DNA of 26,262 nucleotides from Clostridia bacterium DTU080 (GCA_001513395.1 LFTP01000055.1:8017-34278), one strand, 5' to 3'; positions 1 to 8,106 are shown, counted from the stretch's first letter. The notes: a model not told the origin generated them from the letters alone. Numbers and translations are program-made.

Positions 1-2
1 CC

Positions 3-392
3 GCCGTTACGGATGCCGTCGATGCGAAACAGTCGTCTTCCCCTTCCCCTCCGTCTGTTACCGAAAGCGTGAGCGTCCCTTCAGACTCAGAGCCCCGGCC
101 GGCAGTAGAGCCACCCGAGGTGCCGCGGCCGACTCCGGCGGATGTTCAGCCCGAACAGCAGCCGGAGTTGTGGCGCGTACGGGTGGGCAGTTTTGCCGTG
201 CGTGAAGAAGCTGAGACGGCGCTGCAAAAGCTTCGTGAATACGCGCCTGAAGCGTTCGTGGTCAGTGACGGTGTCTATCGGCTGCAGGCCGGAGCGTTTA
301 TAGAACGTGAGCGAGCTGAAGCCCTTGCGGAATCATTGGCCGAGCGCGGCCTTGCCCCGGAGGTAATCCCTCCTCGGAGTTCACAGCGCTAG
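3..392 (+). CDS. SPOR-domain protein, 3' part (5' end outside the window)
   Basis: The reading frame is open from the left edge, so only the C-terminal ~129 residues are visible. A low-complexity Ser/Pro/Glu-rich linker is followed by two related halves, one starting WRVRVGSFAVREEAE and one starting YRLQAGAFIERERAE. This is the repeated beta-alpha-beta pattern of the SPOR domain (SpoIIB/FtsN/DedD type), which binds denuded glycan strands at division or engulfment septa. Such proteins usually carry one N-terminal membrane anchor, which would lie upstream of this window. The next gene is spoIID, whose enzyme cleaves denuded glycan during engulfment, so a septal peptidoglycan role is a reasonable inference. 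The family is clear; the exact protein is not identifiable from this piece. Confidence 0.8.
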   Translation, partial: AVTDAVDAKQSSSPSPPSVTESVSVPSDSEPRPAVEPPEVPRPTPADVQPEQQPELWRVRVGSFAVREEAETALQKLREYAPEAFVVSDGVYRLQAGAFIERERAEALAESLAERGLAPEVIPPRSSQR

Positions 393-407
393 AAATCAAC
401 ATGTGGT

Positions 408-437
408 TCATATAGGTGAGTCATAGCGGAATAGTAT
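408..437 (+). promoter_or_regulatory. Candidate sigma-E-type promoter for spoIID
   Basis: A -35-like TCATATA (408-414) is separated by 15 bases from AATAGTAT (430-437). Compared with the Bacillus sigma-E consensus (KMATATT, about 14 bases, CATACAHT) this is 6 of 7 and about 5 of 8 positions. It lies about 35 bases upstream of the spoIID ribosome binding site. spoIID is a sigma-E gene in Bacillus subtilis, which supports the call, but the -10 element is weak. Confidence 0.4.
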
Positions 438-489
438 GTGGAGTGTCTTGTGAGGCTCTACAACGCTTCTGGGAGGAGGCCGGTTTTTC

Positions 490-1590
490 GTGCTCCGACA
501 GTGGGGCTTTTTCGGTGTCAGACCGGTCGTTGCCATCCGTTTGGCCGCTTGGCGGCGCCGATGGCGGATGTATGTCGCAGATGCGTGGAGTCGGGGAGTC
601 CCAAACACCTCGATACCGGGCTCAACCCGCGGGATGCTCAACGTGCTTTTGGCCCTGACCGCTTTGTATTTTTTTGCCGGATGGTTTCGCGGCCCGGTCG
701 ATCAATCCTCTCCGGGTCTGCAGGTGGCAGTCTGGCGCGAAGACGCCCAAAGGATTCAGGTCATGGATCTTGAGGAATACCTGCGCGGAGTCGTGGCCGC
801 CGAGATGCCAGCTGGGTTTCATATCGAGGCGCTGAAAGCTCAGGCAGTGGCCGCCAGAACGTATGCCATCTATACGATGAACAACAGGCCGAACGTACCC
901 GGTCGCCCGGGAGCGGTGCTGAGCACCGATCATCGCATTGACCAGGCCTGGGTTTCCGAAGATGCATTGAGGCGGCAGTGGGGTTTTCTGGAGTTTTACT
1001 GGCGGTGGCGTCGGATATGCAGTGCCGTCGATGAAACACGGGGACTCATCATGACCTATGCCGGTCGTCCGATCCTGGCCGTGTTCCACTCTGACAGCGG
1101 AGGTGTCACCGAGGACTCCGAAAACTACTGGTCCCAACGGGTGCCGTATCTGCGGAGTGTAAAGGATCCCGTGCAGGCCAACTCACCTTATCGCGATGTG
1201 CGGCATGTGGTGTCACAAGCGGATCTTTTGGCAAAGGTGAAATCGGTGCAGTCCGTCCCGGCGGTCACGGCGACGTCAGCGGGCACTGCGGCGACAAATA
1301 GGTCGAAGACGATTGAGATTGTGGAGCGCTATCCGTCGGGACGGGTCAAGATTGTTAGGGTGGGCGACAAATACGTCACCGGCCGCGATCTGCGCGAGCT
1401 CTTGCAGCTTCGTTCGGTCTGGTTTGATGTATTCGAAAGCGGTTCGGAAGTGCATTTTATCCAACAAGGCAACGGCCATGGCGTTGGAATGTCACAGTAC
1501 GGAGCGGATGCCTATGCCCGGCACGGAGCTGATTTTAAGAGTATTTTGAAGCATTACTATACCGGGGTAGAGATTACTGCGTGGTATTAG
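490..1590 (+). CDS. spoIID: Stage II sporulation protein D (SpoIID/LytB family)
   Basis: A membrane-anchored lytic transglycosylase that cleaves stem-peptide-free glycan strands and is needed for septal thinning and engulfment of the forespore. A basic N-terminus precedes one membrane segment at about residues 49-65 (MLNVLLALTALYFFAGW). The SpoIID domain follows, with the conserved blocks DLEEYLRGVVAAEMPAGF, LKAQAVAARTYA, FHSDSGGVTEDSENYW and, near the C-terminus, GNGHGVGMSQYGADAYA. At 366 residues it is close to the Bacillus protein (343). The GTG start at 490 is chosen because a strong site, GGGAGGAGG (471-479), lies 10 bases upstream; later ATG codons at 568 and 634 lack such a site. The partner genes spoIIM and spoIIP are not in the window. 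Confidence 0.93.
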   Translation: MLRQWGFFGVRPVVAIRLAAWRRRWRMYVADAWSRGVPNTSIPGSTRGMLNVLLALTALYFFAGWFRGPVDQSSPGLQVAVWREDAQRIQVMDLEEYLRGVVAAEMPAGFHIEALKAQAVAARTYAIYTMNNRPNVPGRPGAVLSTDHRIDQAWVSEDALRRQWGFLEFYWRWRRICSAVDETRGLIMTYAGRPILAVFHSDSGGVTEDSENYWSQRVPYLRSVKDPVQANSPYRDVRHVVSQADLLAKVKSVQSVPAVTATSAGTAATNRSKTIEIVERYPSGRVKIVRVGDKYVTGRDLRELLQLRSVWFDVFESGSEVHFIQQGNGHGVGMSQYGADAYARHGADFKSILKHYYTGVEITAWY

Positions 1591-1602
1591 GGAGGTTAAT
1601 CG

Positions 1603-2454
1603 GTGAGTGACGGTAAAAAACGCGTGCATTTCGGTGAGATGAGTCCGCAACAGCGTGAGCGTCTGTCCAAAGCCTCGAAGAGCAAAACCGTGATCGGACA
1701 AGATTCCGCTACACAGATCTTGGCCATCGCCAGCGGCAAAGGCGGAGTCGGTAAGTCAACGGTGACAGTCAATTTGGCGGTCGCTCTGCACAATGCCGGC
1801 CACAAAGTCGGTATCATCGACTGTGACGTTTATGGCTTCAGTATCCCACGTATGATGGGTGTCGAGCATGTCACTCCCGTTATACGCGATGAGAAGATCG
1901 TGCCTGTCGAGGCGCATGGCATGAGGGTTATATCCGTCGGCAATTTTGTCGAAGGCAACACCCCTGTCATATGGCGTGGCCCGATGTTGAGCAAGATTCT
2001 TGAACAGTTTCTTTCGGATGTAGACTGGGGAGAGCTGGATTATCTGCTTTTGGATTTGCCGCCCGGAACCGGTGATGTAGCCTTGGATGTTGTGCGGCTG
2101 TTGCCCAAAAGCAACTTGATCCTTGTGACCACTCCTCAGGCCGTGGCTGCCGGAGTGGCCAGCAGAGCCGGGCAGATGGCGCTCAAGACGAACCAACGTC
2201 TTTTGGGCGTGGTGGAGAACATGTCTGTCTTTGTCTGTCCTCATTGCGGTGAACAAAGCGCCATCTTCGGTGAGGGCGGAGGCCGGGCCTTGGCAGAGGA
2301 GTTGGGGGTTGAGCTTCTCGGGCAAATACCGTTGACGTTGGAAGCCCGGATGATGAGCGATGAGGGGATACCGGCCGCTTTGGTACCCAATTCGATCATG
2401 CAGGAAAGCTATGCAGCCTTGGCTGAGCGTGTGAAGCGATTGCTCGACGCCTGA
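1603..2454 (+). CDS. mrp: Mrp/ApbC (NBP35-like) P-loop ATPase, probable Fe-S cluster carrier
   Basis: Cytosolic P-loop ATPase of the Mrp/ApbC/Nbp35 group, proteins that carry and transfer iron-sulfur clusters. After a ~38-residue charged N-terminus comes the deviant Walker A motif GKGGVGKST (about residues 45-53), then DCDVYGFSIPRM, LLLDLPPGTGD and the C-terminal pair VCPHCG (Cys212 and Cys215), which in the family binds a bridging cluster at the dimer interface. The N-terminal MIP18/DUF59 domain found in some Mrp proteins is absent. The GTG start at 1603 follows GGAGGT at 1591-1596, only 12 bases after the spoIID stop, so it is probably cotranscribed with spoIID. The cysteines and the SIPRM block separate it from MinD, which is encoded elsewhere in this window. 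Confidence 0.9.
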   Translation: MSDGKKRVHFGEMSPQQRERLSKASKSKTVIGQDSATQILAIASGKGGVGKSTVTVNLAVALHNAGHKVGIIDCDVYGFSIPRMMGVEHVTPVIRDEKIVPVEAHGMRVISVGNFVEGNTPVIWRGPMLSKILEQFLSDVDWGELDYLLLDLPPGTGDVALDVVRLLPKSNLILVTTPQAVAAGVASRAGQMALKTNQRLLGVVENMSVFVCPHCGEQSAIFGEGGGRALAEELGVELLGQIPLTLEARMMSDEGIPAALVPNSIMQESYAALAERVKRLLDA

Positions 2455-2480
2455 TGTACATAACAGAACCGCGTATGCGA

Positions 2481-2516
2481 GGCGGCAGACTCCGAGTTCG
2501 GGCTCTGCCGCCTTTG
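2481..2516 (+). terminator. Intrinsic terminator after mrp
   Basis: GGCGGCAGA (2481-2489) pairs perfectly with TCTGCCGCC (2504-2512) and is followed by a short T run. The loop contains a small inner CCGA/TCGG hairpin. It sits between the convergent mrp and trxB genes, directly beyond the trxB stop, and could serve both strands, although the T run is better placed for the plus strand and is short. Confidence 0.7.
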
Positions 2517-2518
2517 AC

Positions 2519-3442
2519 TCATAGATAACCGACCTCCGTCAGCCATTTTTCGCAATCCAAAGCGGCCATACACCCTGAACCGGCGGCCGTGACCGCTTGG
2601 CGATAGATCCTGTCTTGTACGTCTCCTGCGGCGAATACTCCCGGTACACTTGTTCCGGTGCCGCCTTTGGTGACTATATAGCCGTCTTGCAGCTCCAGTT
2701 GACCGGCGAACAGTTCAGTGTTGGGGGTGTGCCCGATGGCGATGAAGACACCGTCGCAAGGTAGGTAACGTGTCCTATGGGTCTTCACGTCCTCCAGCAC
2801 GACCCCGCTCACCTTGCCTTGTGCGGGATCGAGGATGTCTTTGATTACGCTGTTCCATATGAATTGGATCTTTTCGTTGGCAAAAGCTCGATCTTGCAGA
2901 AGTTTGGTGGCTCGCAGTTGATCACGGCGATGGACGACGGTTACGCTTGATGCGAAGCGAGTCAAAAACATCGCTTCCTCCAAGGCCGAGTCACCGCCGC
3001 CGACAACCACCACCGACCTATCGCGGAAAAAAGCCCCGTCGCATGTCGCACAAGTGGATACGCCCTTGCCCAGCAGGGCTTTCTCTGCGTCCAGACCAAG
3101 CATTCGGGCCGTAGCTCCCGTGGCGATGATCAGGGCCTGGGATCGGTAGATGTCTTTTTCCGTCTCTATCTCGAAGGGACGCTTCGTCAGATCTACGCGT
3201 ACGGCGCTTTCGGGCCGGCAAAGGGCACCGTAACGAACTGCCTGTTGCCTCATGGCTCCCATCAGACTCCAGGCCTCAACACCTTCGGGAAAGCCGGGGA
3301 AGTTCTCTATAGTGGTGGTCAAAGTTAGCTGTCCACCGGGCAGATGACCTTCAAGGACTAGCGGTTCCAGATTTGCCCGAGCGGTGTACAAAGCGGCTGT
3401 AAGGCCTGCCGGGCCTGAACCCAGGATGATGACTCGGAACAA
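2519..3442 (-). CDS. trxB: Thioredoxin reductase (NADPH, FAD)
   Basis: Cytosolic flavoenzyme that passes electrons from NADPH through FAD and a redox disulfide to thioredoxin. An N-terminal FAD-binding GSGPAG motif (residues 8-13), the active-site CATC (Cys131 and Cys134), the NADPH-binding VVVVGGGDSALEEA and the C-terminal FAD-binding GVFAAGDVQD are all present. At 307 residues it has the normal length for low-molecular-weight TrxB. The start is TTG, supported by GGAGGTG about 7 bases upstream on the minus strand; no ATG competes. It is the only minus-strand gene in the window and is convergent with mrp. No thioredoxin gene is adjacent, so the partner is encoded elsewhere. A ferredoxin-dependent variant is possible, but the GGGDSA motif favours NADPH. 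Confidence 0.95.
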   Translation of the reverse strand: MFRVIILGSGPAGLTAALYTARANLEPLVLEGHLPGGQLTLTTTIENFPGFPEGVEAWSLMGAMRQQAVRYGALCRPESAVRVDLTKRPFEIETEKDIYRSQALIIATGATARMLGLDAEKALLGKGVSTCATCDGAFFRDRSVVVVGGGDSALEEAMFLTRFASSVTVVHRRDQLRATKLLQDRAFANEKIQFIWNSVIKDILDPAQGKVSGVVLEDVKTHRTRYLPCDGVFIAIGHTPNTELFAGQLELQDGYIVTKGGTGTSVPGVFAAGDVQDRIYRQAVTAAGSGCMAALDCEKWLTEVGYL

Positions 3443-3482
3443 CTCGGCACCTCCATCTGTATTGGTGGATCACTGGCAATTT

Positions 3483-3512
3483 ACTATATCCTCATCGGCA
3501 GCGAGCTTGCAA
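3483..3512 (-). promoter_or_regulatory. Candidate sigma-A promoter for trxB
   Basis: Reading on the minus strand, TTGCAA (3512-3507) is followed after 18 bases by TATAGT (3488-3483), which matches the -10 consensus at 5 of 6 positions. It lies about 35 bases ahead of the trxB ribosome binding site, in the divergent trxB-sat spacer. The -35 box is only 4 of 6. Confidence 0.5.
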
Positions 3513-3585
3513 GCCTCTGGACCATGCACCATTGCCGTCATATGTCCGTAGTATGCTTCCAGAGTCCTATGAGAGGGTGGGGGCA

Positions 3586-4731
3586 GTGACTTTGGCCGTT
3601 CCAAACGGGGGAGACTTGGTTGACTGTGAGCTACACGGTGAAGCAGCCTTTCAGGCGGCGGCGAAAGCACAGACTCTGCGCCGCATAGAGCTGAGTCCAT
3701 ATGCCGTCTCGGATTTGGTAATGATCGCCACAGGAGTGTTGAGCCCTCTGCGGGGTTTCATGAATCGCCTGCAGTACGAAGCCGTGGTAGACAACATGCG
3801 CTTGCCGGGCGGCGAACTGTTGGGGTTACCTGTCACATTGCCCGTACCTCGGCAAGAAGCGGCAGGTCTGCGCCCGGACGAAGAGGTGGCTCTCGTCTGC
3901 GGCGAAACCGCCATCGCCATCATGAGAATTGAAGATGTCTTCTCTTACGATAAGCAGCGCGAAGCCCTGGCTGTATACGGCACGACGGATACGGCTCATC
4001 CGGGCGTGGCGCGCCTTTTCGGACAGCCCGACATGCTCATCGGGGGTCCGATAACCCTCTTTCGACGTCCGGTTTCTGCCTTTTCGGACTATGAAAAGAC
4101 ACCTAAGCAACTGCGAGCGGAGTTTGATTCACGGGGTTGGCGAAGCGTGGTCGGCTTTCAGACGCGCAATCCGATCCATAGGGCTCATGAGTATATCCAA
4201 AAATGCGCTTTGGAAATCGTGGACGGATTGCTGCTACATCCACTCGTCGGAGAGACCAAAGCGGATGATGTCAGTGCCGCAGTCCGCTTCAAAAGCTATG
4301 AGGTCATCTTGACTCACTATTACCCCGCCCACAGGGTCATACTGGCCGCCTTCCCGGCCGCTATGCGCTATGCGGGTCCGCGCGAAGCCGTCTTTCATGC
4401 TATTTGTCGGCGCAACTACGGTTGCACTCATTTCATCGTCGGCAGAGATCACGCGGGAGTGGGTGACTACTATGGCACCTATGCGGCACAAGACATCTTC
4501 TCTCAATTCCATCCTCTTGAGTTGGGCATTCAGATCCTAGCATTCGAGCATGCCTTCTTCTGTCGCCGATGTGATCAGATGTGCAGCTCCAAGACTTGTC
4601 CTCACTCGGCGGCTGATCATGTGAGTCTCAGCGGGAGCAAAGTGCGCGCCATGCTTCGGGATAACCTGATGCCGCCGCCGCAGATCACCAGACCTGAAGT
4701 AGCCGAGGTGCTCATGAGTGCTGACGGATAA
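3586..4731 (+). CDS. sat: Sulfate adenylyltransferase (ATP sulfurylase)
   Basis: Forms adenosine 5'-phosphosulfate (APS) and pyrophosphate from ATP and sulfate, the first step of sulfate activation. It is the single-chain Sat type, not CysDN. The ATP-binding/catalytic block QTRNPIHRAHE and the GRDHAGVGDYYG motif are intact, and the C-terminal part has a cysteine cluster, CRRCDQMCSSKTC. The GTG start at 3586 follows a G-rich site (GAGGGTGGGGG) and gives an N-terminus MTLAVPNGGDLVDC that lines up with other Sat proteins, with 382 residues, the same as Bacillus Sat. In-frame starts at 3532 (TTG) and 3553 (ATG) would add non-conserved residues. No APS kinase, APS reductase or dsr genes are visible, so assimilatory and dissimilatory roles cannot be separated here. 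The M67 protease gene follows after 23 bases. Confidence 0.93.
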   Translation: MTLAVPNGGDLVDCELHGEAAFQAAAKAQTLRRIELSPYAVSDLVMIATGVLSPLRGFMNRLQYEAVVDNMRLPGGELLGLPVTLPVPRQEAAGLRPDEEVALVCGETAIAIMRIEDVFSYDKQREALAVYGTTDTAHPGVARLFGQPDMLIGGPITLFRRPVSAFSDYEKTPKQLRAEFDSRGWRSVVGFQTRNPIHRAHEYIQKCALEIVDGLLLHPLVGETKADDVSAAVRFKSYEVILTHYYPAHRVILAAFPAAMRYAGPREAVFHAICRRNYGCTHFIVGRDHAGVGDYYGTYAAQDIFSQFHPLELGIQILAFEHAFFCRRCDQMCSSKTCPHSAADHVSLSGSKVRAMLRDNLMPPPQITRPEVAEVLMSADG

Positions 4732-4754
4732 GGTGATGGGGGGATGGCTGCCCT

Positions 4755-5291
4755 TTGTCAAACCTCATTATACCTCGCAACCTGTTGAAAGAGCTGGTGT
4801 CACATTGCCGGAGGGAGCTTCCCCGCGAGGCTTGTGGATTGTTGGCGGGGAAAGGAAGACGCGTGACGATGGTCATGCCCATGCCCAATGTGGCTTCAGA
4901 CCCCAAGAACCATTACGTTGTGGAAGGCGTGGCCCAACAGCACGCCTTCCGGATCATGGAAGAAAAAGGACTCGACTTCGTGGGCGTCTACCATTCCCAT
5001 CCAAGAGGAGCCGCGGTACCATCGTTAACTGACATCCGTCAATCGATAGGCAACGACGTGATCCATGTGATTGTCAGTCTGCGCTGGAAAGAAGCTGTGA
5101 TTAAAGCGTATCGACTCTTTCGCGATTCGGACCGATATCTGCGGGTGAACATTGACGTAACGGGATCAAAAGGTGCTTCACGCTTTCGTACCAGCGGCAC
5201 AAGGAACTTGCGCGCTTTTCGGGCGGGTGATACACTTGATGCGGACCAATGGCGAGATTGGCGTGTATGGACGTCAGGAGGTAGCTATTGA
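4755..5291 (+). CDS. JAMM/M67-family metalloprotease (Mov34/MPN/PAD-1), possible sulfur-carrier peptidase
   Basis: Zinc metallopeptidase of the JAMM family. The catalytic set is complete: Glu25 in PREACGLLAG and the signature HSHP (His80, His82) through PSLTD (Ser90, Asp93). Stand-alone bacterial M67 enzymes such as mycobacterial Mec act on ubiquitin-like sulfur carriers (ThiS, MoaD or CysO types), trimming or releasing residues at their Gly-Gly end. Lying 23 bases after sat, it is plausibly part of a sulfur-assimilation unit; that link is inference, as no carrier or E1-like gene is in the window. The start is TTG at 4755 after a G-rich site (4737-4743), the only usable in-frame start there. 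About 45 residues beyond the core domain are unassigned. The stop overlaps the maf start. Confidence 0.82.
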   Translation: MSNLIIPRNLLKELVSHCRRELPREACGLLAGKGRRVTMVMPMPNVASDPKNHYVVEGVAQQHAFRIMEEKGLDFVGVYHSHPRGAAVPSLTDIRQSIGNDVIHVIVSLRWKEAVIKAYRLFRDSDRYLRVNIDVTGSKGASRFRTSGTRNLRAFRAGDTLDADQWRDWRVWTSGGSY

Positions 5292-5884
5292 AAGCACCTA
5301 CAGACACAGAAATCGTATTAGCCTCCGCCTCGCCTCGCCGTCGTGAACTGTTGACATCTTTGGGCGTACCTATTCGAGTGATACTCCCGCAAGTGTCAGA
5401 AGACGAATACGCCAGCAGTGACCCGGTGGATTTGGCGCGGAAGCTTGCCGATGCGAAGGCGGATTCGGTTTCCCGGATGGTGCCCGATGCCGTCGTCATA
5501 GCGGCGGATACAATTGTGGTGCACCAAGATACGGTGTTAGGCAAACCACGGGATGCAGACCATGCCCGGCGTATGCTTGCTGCGCTCAGCGGTAAGCGCC
5601 ATCGGGTTGTGACCGCAGTGGCGATCGCCACGAGAAAAGGCTCACCGAAGACCTTGGTGGATCATGAGGTGACCATGGTAGAGTTCAAATCCTTGCGTCG
5701 CTCCGAGATAGAGGCGTATATCGCCAGCGGGGAATATGCCGACAAGGCGGGAGCCTACGGCATTCAGGGGCTGGCGAGTCTGTTCGTGACGCGTATCGAG
5801 GGCTGCTATTTCAACGTGGTCGGTTTGCCGCTGGCTAAATTGGGAATGATGTTGACCGAGTTCGGAATAGACTTGTTGTCGTAA
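5288..5884 (+). CDS. maf: Maf-family nucleoside triphosphate pyrophosphatase
   Basis: Hydrolyses non-canonical or selected NTPs to monophosphates; YhdE-type members act on dTTP/UTP. The protein shows the N-terminal SASPRRRELL motif (about residues 13-22), the central VVIAADTIVV block with its key Asp, the LGKP loop and the GAYGIQG segment. Length (198 residues) is normal. The TTG start overlaps the stop of the preceding metalloprotease gene in TTGA, with AGGAGGT just upstream, so translation is likely coupled. The maf-radC-mreB order is conserved in many Firmicutes, where Maf has been linked to septum formation. Confidence 0.93.
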   Translation: MKAPTDTEIVLASASPRRRELLTSLGVPIRVILPQVSEDEYASSDPVDLARKLADAKADSVSRMVPDAVVIAADTIVVHQDTVLGKPRDADHARRMLAALSGKRHRVVTAVAIATRKGSPKTLVDHEVTMVEFKSLRRSEIEAYIASGEYADKAGAYGIQGLASLFVTRIEGCYFNVVGLPLAKLGMMLTEFGIDLLS

Positions 5885-5920
5885 CACCGGCGTGTCCGTG
5901 AGGGTATACGAAGGGTGATC

Positions 5921-6610
5921 GTGTCCATGGAGACCACCATCGCGCGTATGCCCAAAGCGGAACGGCCGCGGGAACGTCTGTTGACGCATGGGCCGCAGGC
6001 TTTGAGTAGCCGCGAGCTTTTGGCACTGGTCTTGAACACGGGTACCGCGAAGCGATCGAGTCTGGCCTTGGCCGACGAGTTGCTTGTGCGCTGGCGAGAT
6101 CTCCGTCAGCTTGCCGATGCCAGTGTAGAAGAGATCATGCAAGTCAAAGGTGTGGGTCCCGCCAAGGCAGCGCGGCTGTTGGCCGCTTTGGAGTTGGGCC
6201 GGCGACTGGTGATCAACAGTGTCGAAGAGCGTCCTCGGATTCGCAGTGCCGCTGATGTGGCGGCGTTGAGTCTGCCCAGAATGCGCGACCTGCCCCGGGA
6301 GGAATTTGTCGCCTTCCTGTTGGATACCAGACATAGGGTTATTGAGACGAAGACGATATCAATCGGACATCTCAACGCATCTTTGGTTCATCCCCGAGAG
6401 TTATTTCGTGAAGGCGTTCGGCGCAGTGCCGCGGCCATGATCTTGGCGCATAACCACCCTAGCGGAGATCCGGAACCCAGCGCAGACGACGTGCGTCTGA
6501 CCCGTCGCCTGCAAGAAGCCGGAAAGCTATTGGGAATCACGGTGTTGGACCATGTCATTATTGGCGATAATAGGTACGTGAGTATGCGAGAACGCGGCTT
6601 TATGAGTTGA
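5921..6610 (+). CDS. radC: RadC-family JAMM-domain protein
   Basis: Protein of unsettled function; the old DNA-repair name is not well supported. A helix-hairpin-helix region (IMQVKGVGPAKAARLLAALELGRR, about residues 75-98) precedes a JAMM-type metal-binding C-terminal domain with HNHPSGDP and PSADD (from about residue 177). Length (229 residues) is normal. The start is uncertain among GTG 5915, GTG 5921 and ATG 5927: the sequence AAGGGTGATC (5911-5920) looks like a shortened ribosome binding site and best fits 5921. It follows maf after 36 bases and is probably cotranscribed with it. After it the gene-dense run breaks for about 425 bases. Confidence 0.92.
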   Translation: MSMETTIARMPKAERPRERLLTHGPQALSSRELLALVLNTGTAKRSSLALADELLVRWRDLRQLADASVEEIMQVKGVGPAKAARLLAALELGRRLVINSVEERPRIRSAADVAALSLPRMRDLPREEFVAFLLDTRHRVIETKTISIGHLNASLVHPRELFREGVRRSAAAMILAHNHPSGDPEPSADDVRLTRRLQEAGKLLGITVLDHVIIGDNRYVSMRERGFMS

Positions 6611-7035
6611 AGGCTTGAGTCGGTCGATCTTCACATACTTCGTCGCCCTTTCAGTCTTGACCACTCGCGGCGACAGTCGTGAACCTCACCCGCTCCTGAG
6701 TGCTTGGAGACTATGTTACGGGCGAATGACATAGGCATCCAGGGGTTGTGTCACTGACTCCGGGCTTTGCGGCAGGTAATCAAACGATTCGGATCGAGGC
6801 ACCGGGCAGTGTCTGCTGTGAAGAACCGCTCAGAGGCTTCGAGAGACCTTGACAGTCGTACCGTGTGTAGCGTCTTGACAGCCATGCAGGCGTGGGCGGG
6901 GTGTTTCGGTGCACTCCTGTCATCCCGCGACGCAATGTCAGTGTTTTTAAAATGTATCGCCGCCGATCATCCCGGAGCAATGGAGGTGGGATTCGGCGGG
7001 GGCGCACCATCCTTGGTGCTTCGAGGAGCTATGAT
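6611..7035. other. 425-base non-coding stretch upstream of mreB
   Basis: No recognisable gene. Visible elements are two TTGACA hexamers (6849-6854 and 6875-6880), neither with a good -10 box at normal spacing; a T/A-rich patch near 6945-6955; and a perfect 6-bp hairpin GCACCA/TGGTGC (7004-7019) just ahead of the mreB ribosome binding site. A 92-codon plus-strand frame (6767-7045) has no convincing start and no recognisable domain. The length suggests a regulatory region for the mre-min genes, but no specific promoter can be defended. Confidence 0.5.
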
Positions 7036-8088
7036 GTGGCAATGAGTGCAATAAGTGGACTGCTCGAACGGTTCTCGCGGGACATGGGTATCGATCTAGG
7101 TACAGCCAACACCCTCGTCTACGTTAAGGGACGAGGTGTAGTGGTCTGCGAGCCTTCCGTAGTGGCCGTGGCCAGTCAGACCAATGAAGTGCTTGCCGTG
7201 GGCGAAGAGGCCAAAAGGATGGTCGGCCGGACCCCGGGGAATATTATCGCCGTGCGTCCCTTAAAGGACGGAGTGATTGCGGATTTCGACGTCACGGAAC
7301 GCATGTTACGTTATTTCATGAACAGGGCGGTGCGGCGAAGAGGACTTATTCGGCCTCGTGTTTTGGTCGGAGTGCCGTCCGGAGTCACCGAAGTTGAAAA
7401 GCGAGCCGTTATTGATGCGACGCTGTCGGCAGGTGCCAAAGACGCCAGGTTGATCGAGGAGCCTATGGCTGCCGCCATCGGTGCCGGGCTGCCGGTGCAA
7501 GAGCCTACCGGCAATATGATCGTGGATATAGGCGGCGGTACGACCGAGGTGGCAGTGATATCCTTGGGAGGTATCGTGGCCCATCGTTCCATTCGGGTCG
7601 CCGGCGATGAGATGGACGAAGCCATCGTTCAGCACGTACGGCGGGCCTATAATCTCCTGATCGGTGAGCGCACGGCTGAAGAGATTAAGACTGCTATCGG
7701 GGCAGCGGACGGACAGGTGGAAGGGCGCACGATGGAGGTTCGCGGTCGCGATCTGGTGACGGGCTTGCCGAAGACCGCCATCGTGACGGACGAGGAGATT
7801 CGCGATGCCTTGGCGGAGCCTGTTGCGGCGATCATCGAAGCGGTGCGCATGACTTTGGAGCGCACCCCGCCTGAGTTGGCCGCGGATATCATGGATCGCG
7901 GTATCGTTTTGGCCGGCGGCGGAGCACTGTTGCGGGGTATGGATCGTCTGCTGAGGGAAGAGACGGGGATGCCGGTGCACATCGCGGAAGATCCGGTCAG
8001 TTCCGTAGCCCTGGGGACCGGTATCGCGCTGGAACACTACGATGTTATGCAACGAGTCCTGTTGAACCCGCGTCGACATGCCCGGTAG
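7036..8088 (+). CDS. mreB: Rod-shape-determining actin homologue MreB
   Basis: Bacterial actin that polymerises under the membrane and guides the elongation machinery. The N-terminal phosphate-1 motif MGIDLGTANTLVYVKG, RPRVLVGVPSGVTEVEKRAV, the phosphate-2 motif MIVDIGGGTTEVAVISLGG and the C-terminal GIVLAGGGALLRGMD adenosine-binding block are intact. Two starts compete: GTG 7036, 8 bases after GAGGAG (7022-7027), and ATG 7042. The first fits the binding site better and gives 350 residues. A longer in-frame opening back to 6892 has no conserved sequence. The neighbours mreC, mreD and the class B PBP confirm the elongasome context; the closely related Mbl is less likely at this locus. Confidence 0.96.
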   Translation: MAMSAISGLLERFSRDMGIDLGTANTLVYVKGRGVVVCEPSVVAVASQTNEVLAVGEEAKRMVGRTPGNIIAVRPLKDGVIADFDVTERMLRYFMNRAVRRRGLIRPRVLVGVPSGVTEVEKRAVIDATLSAGAKDARLIEEPMAAAIGAGLPVQEPTGNMIVDIGGGTTEVAVISLGGIVAHRSIRVAGDEMDEAIVQHVRRAYNLLIGERTAEEIKTAIGAADGQVEGRTMEVRGRDLVTGLPKTAIVTDEEIRDALAEPVAAIIEAVRMTLERTPPELAADIMDRGIVLAGGGALLRGMDRLLREETGMPVHIAEDPVSSVALGTGIALEHYDVMQRVLLNPRRHAR

Positions 8089-8106
8089 CGGTATGAGGTG
8101 TGGCAG

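Noticed and set aside
6849..6903. Two TTGACA hexamers upstream of mreB as promoters
   Set aside because: Neither has a TATAAT-like box at 16-18 bases; hexamers of this kind occur by chance.
6767..7045. A 92-codon plus-strand frame overlapping the mreB start
   Set aside because: No good ribosome binding site, no hydrophobic or conserved segment; mentioned only as part of the spacer description.
7306..8079. A 257-codon minus-strand frame opposite mreB
   Set aside because: Same reason: shadow of a conserved gene with no domain and no initiation signal.
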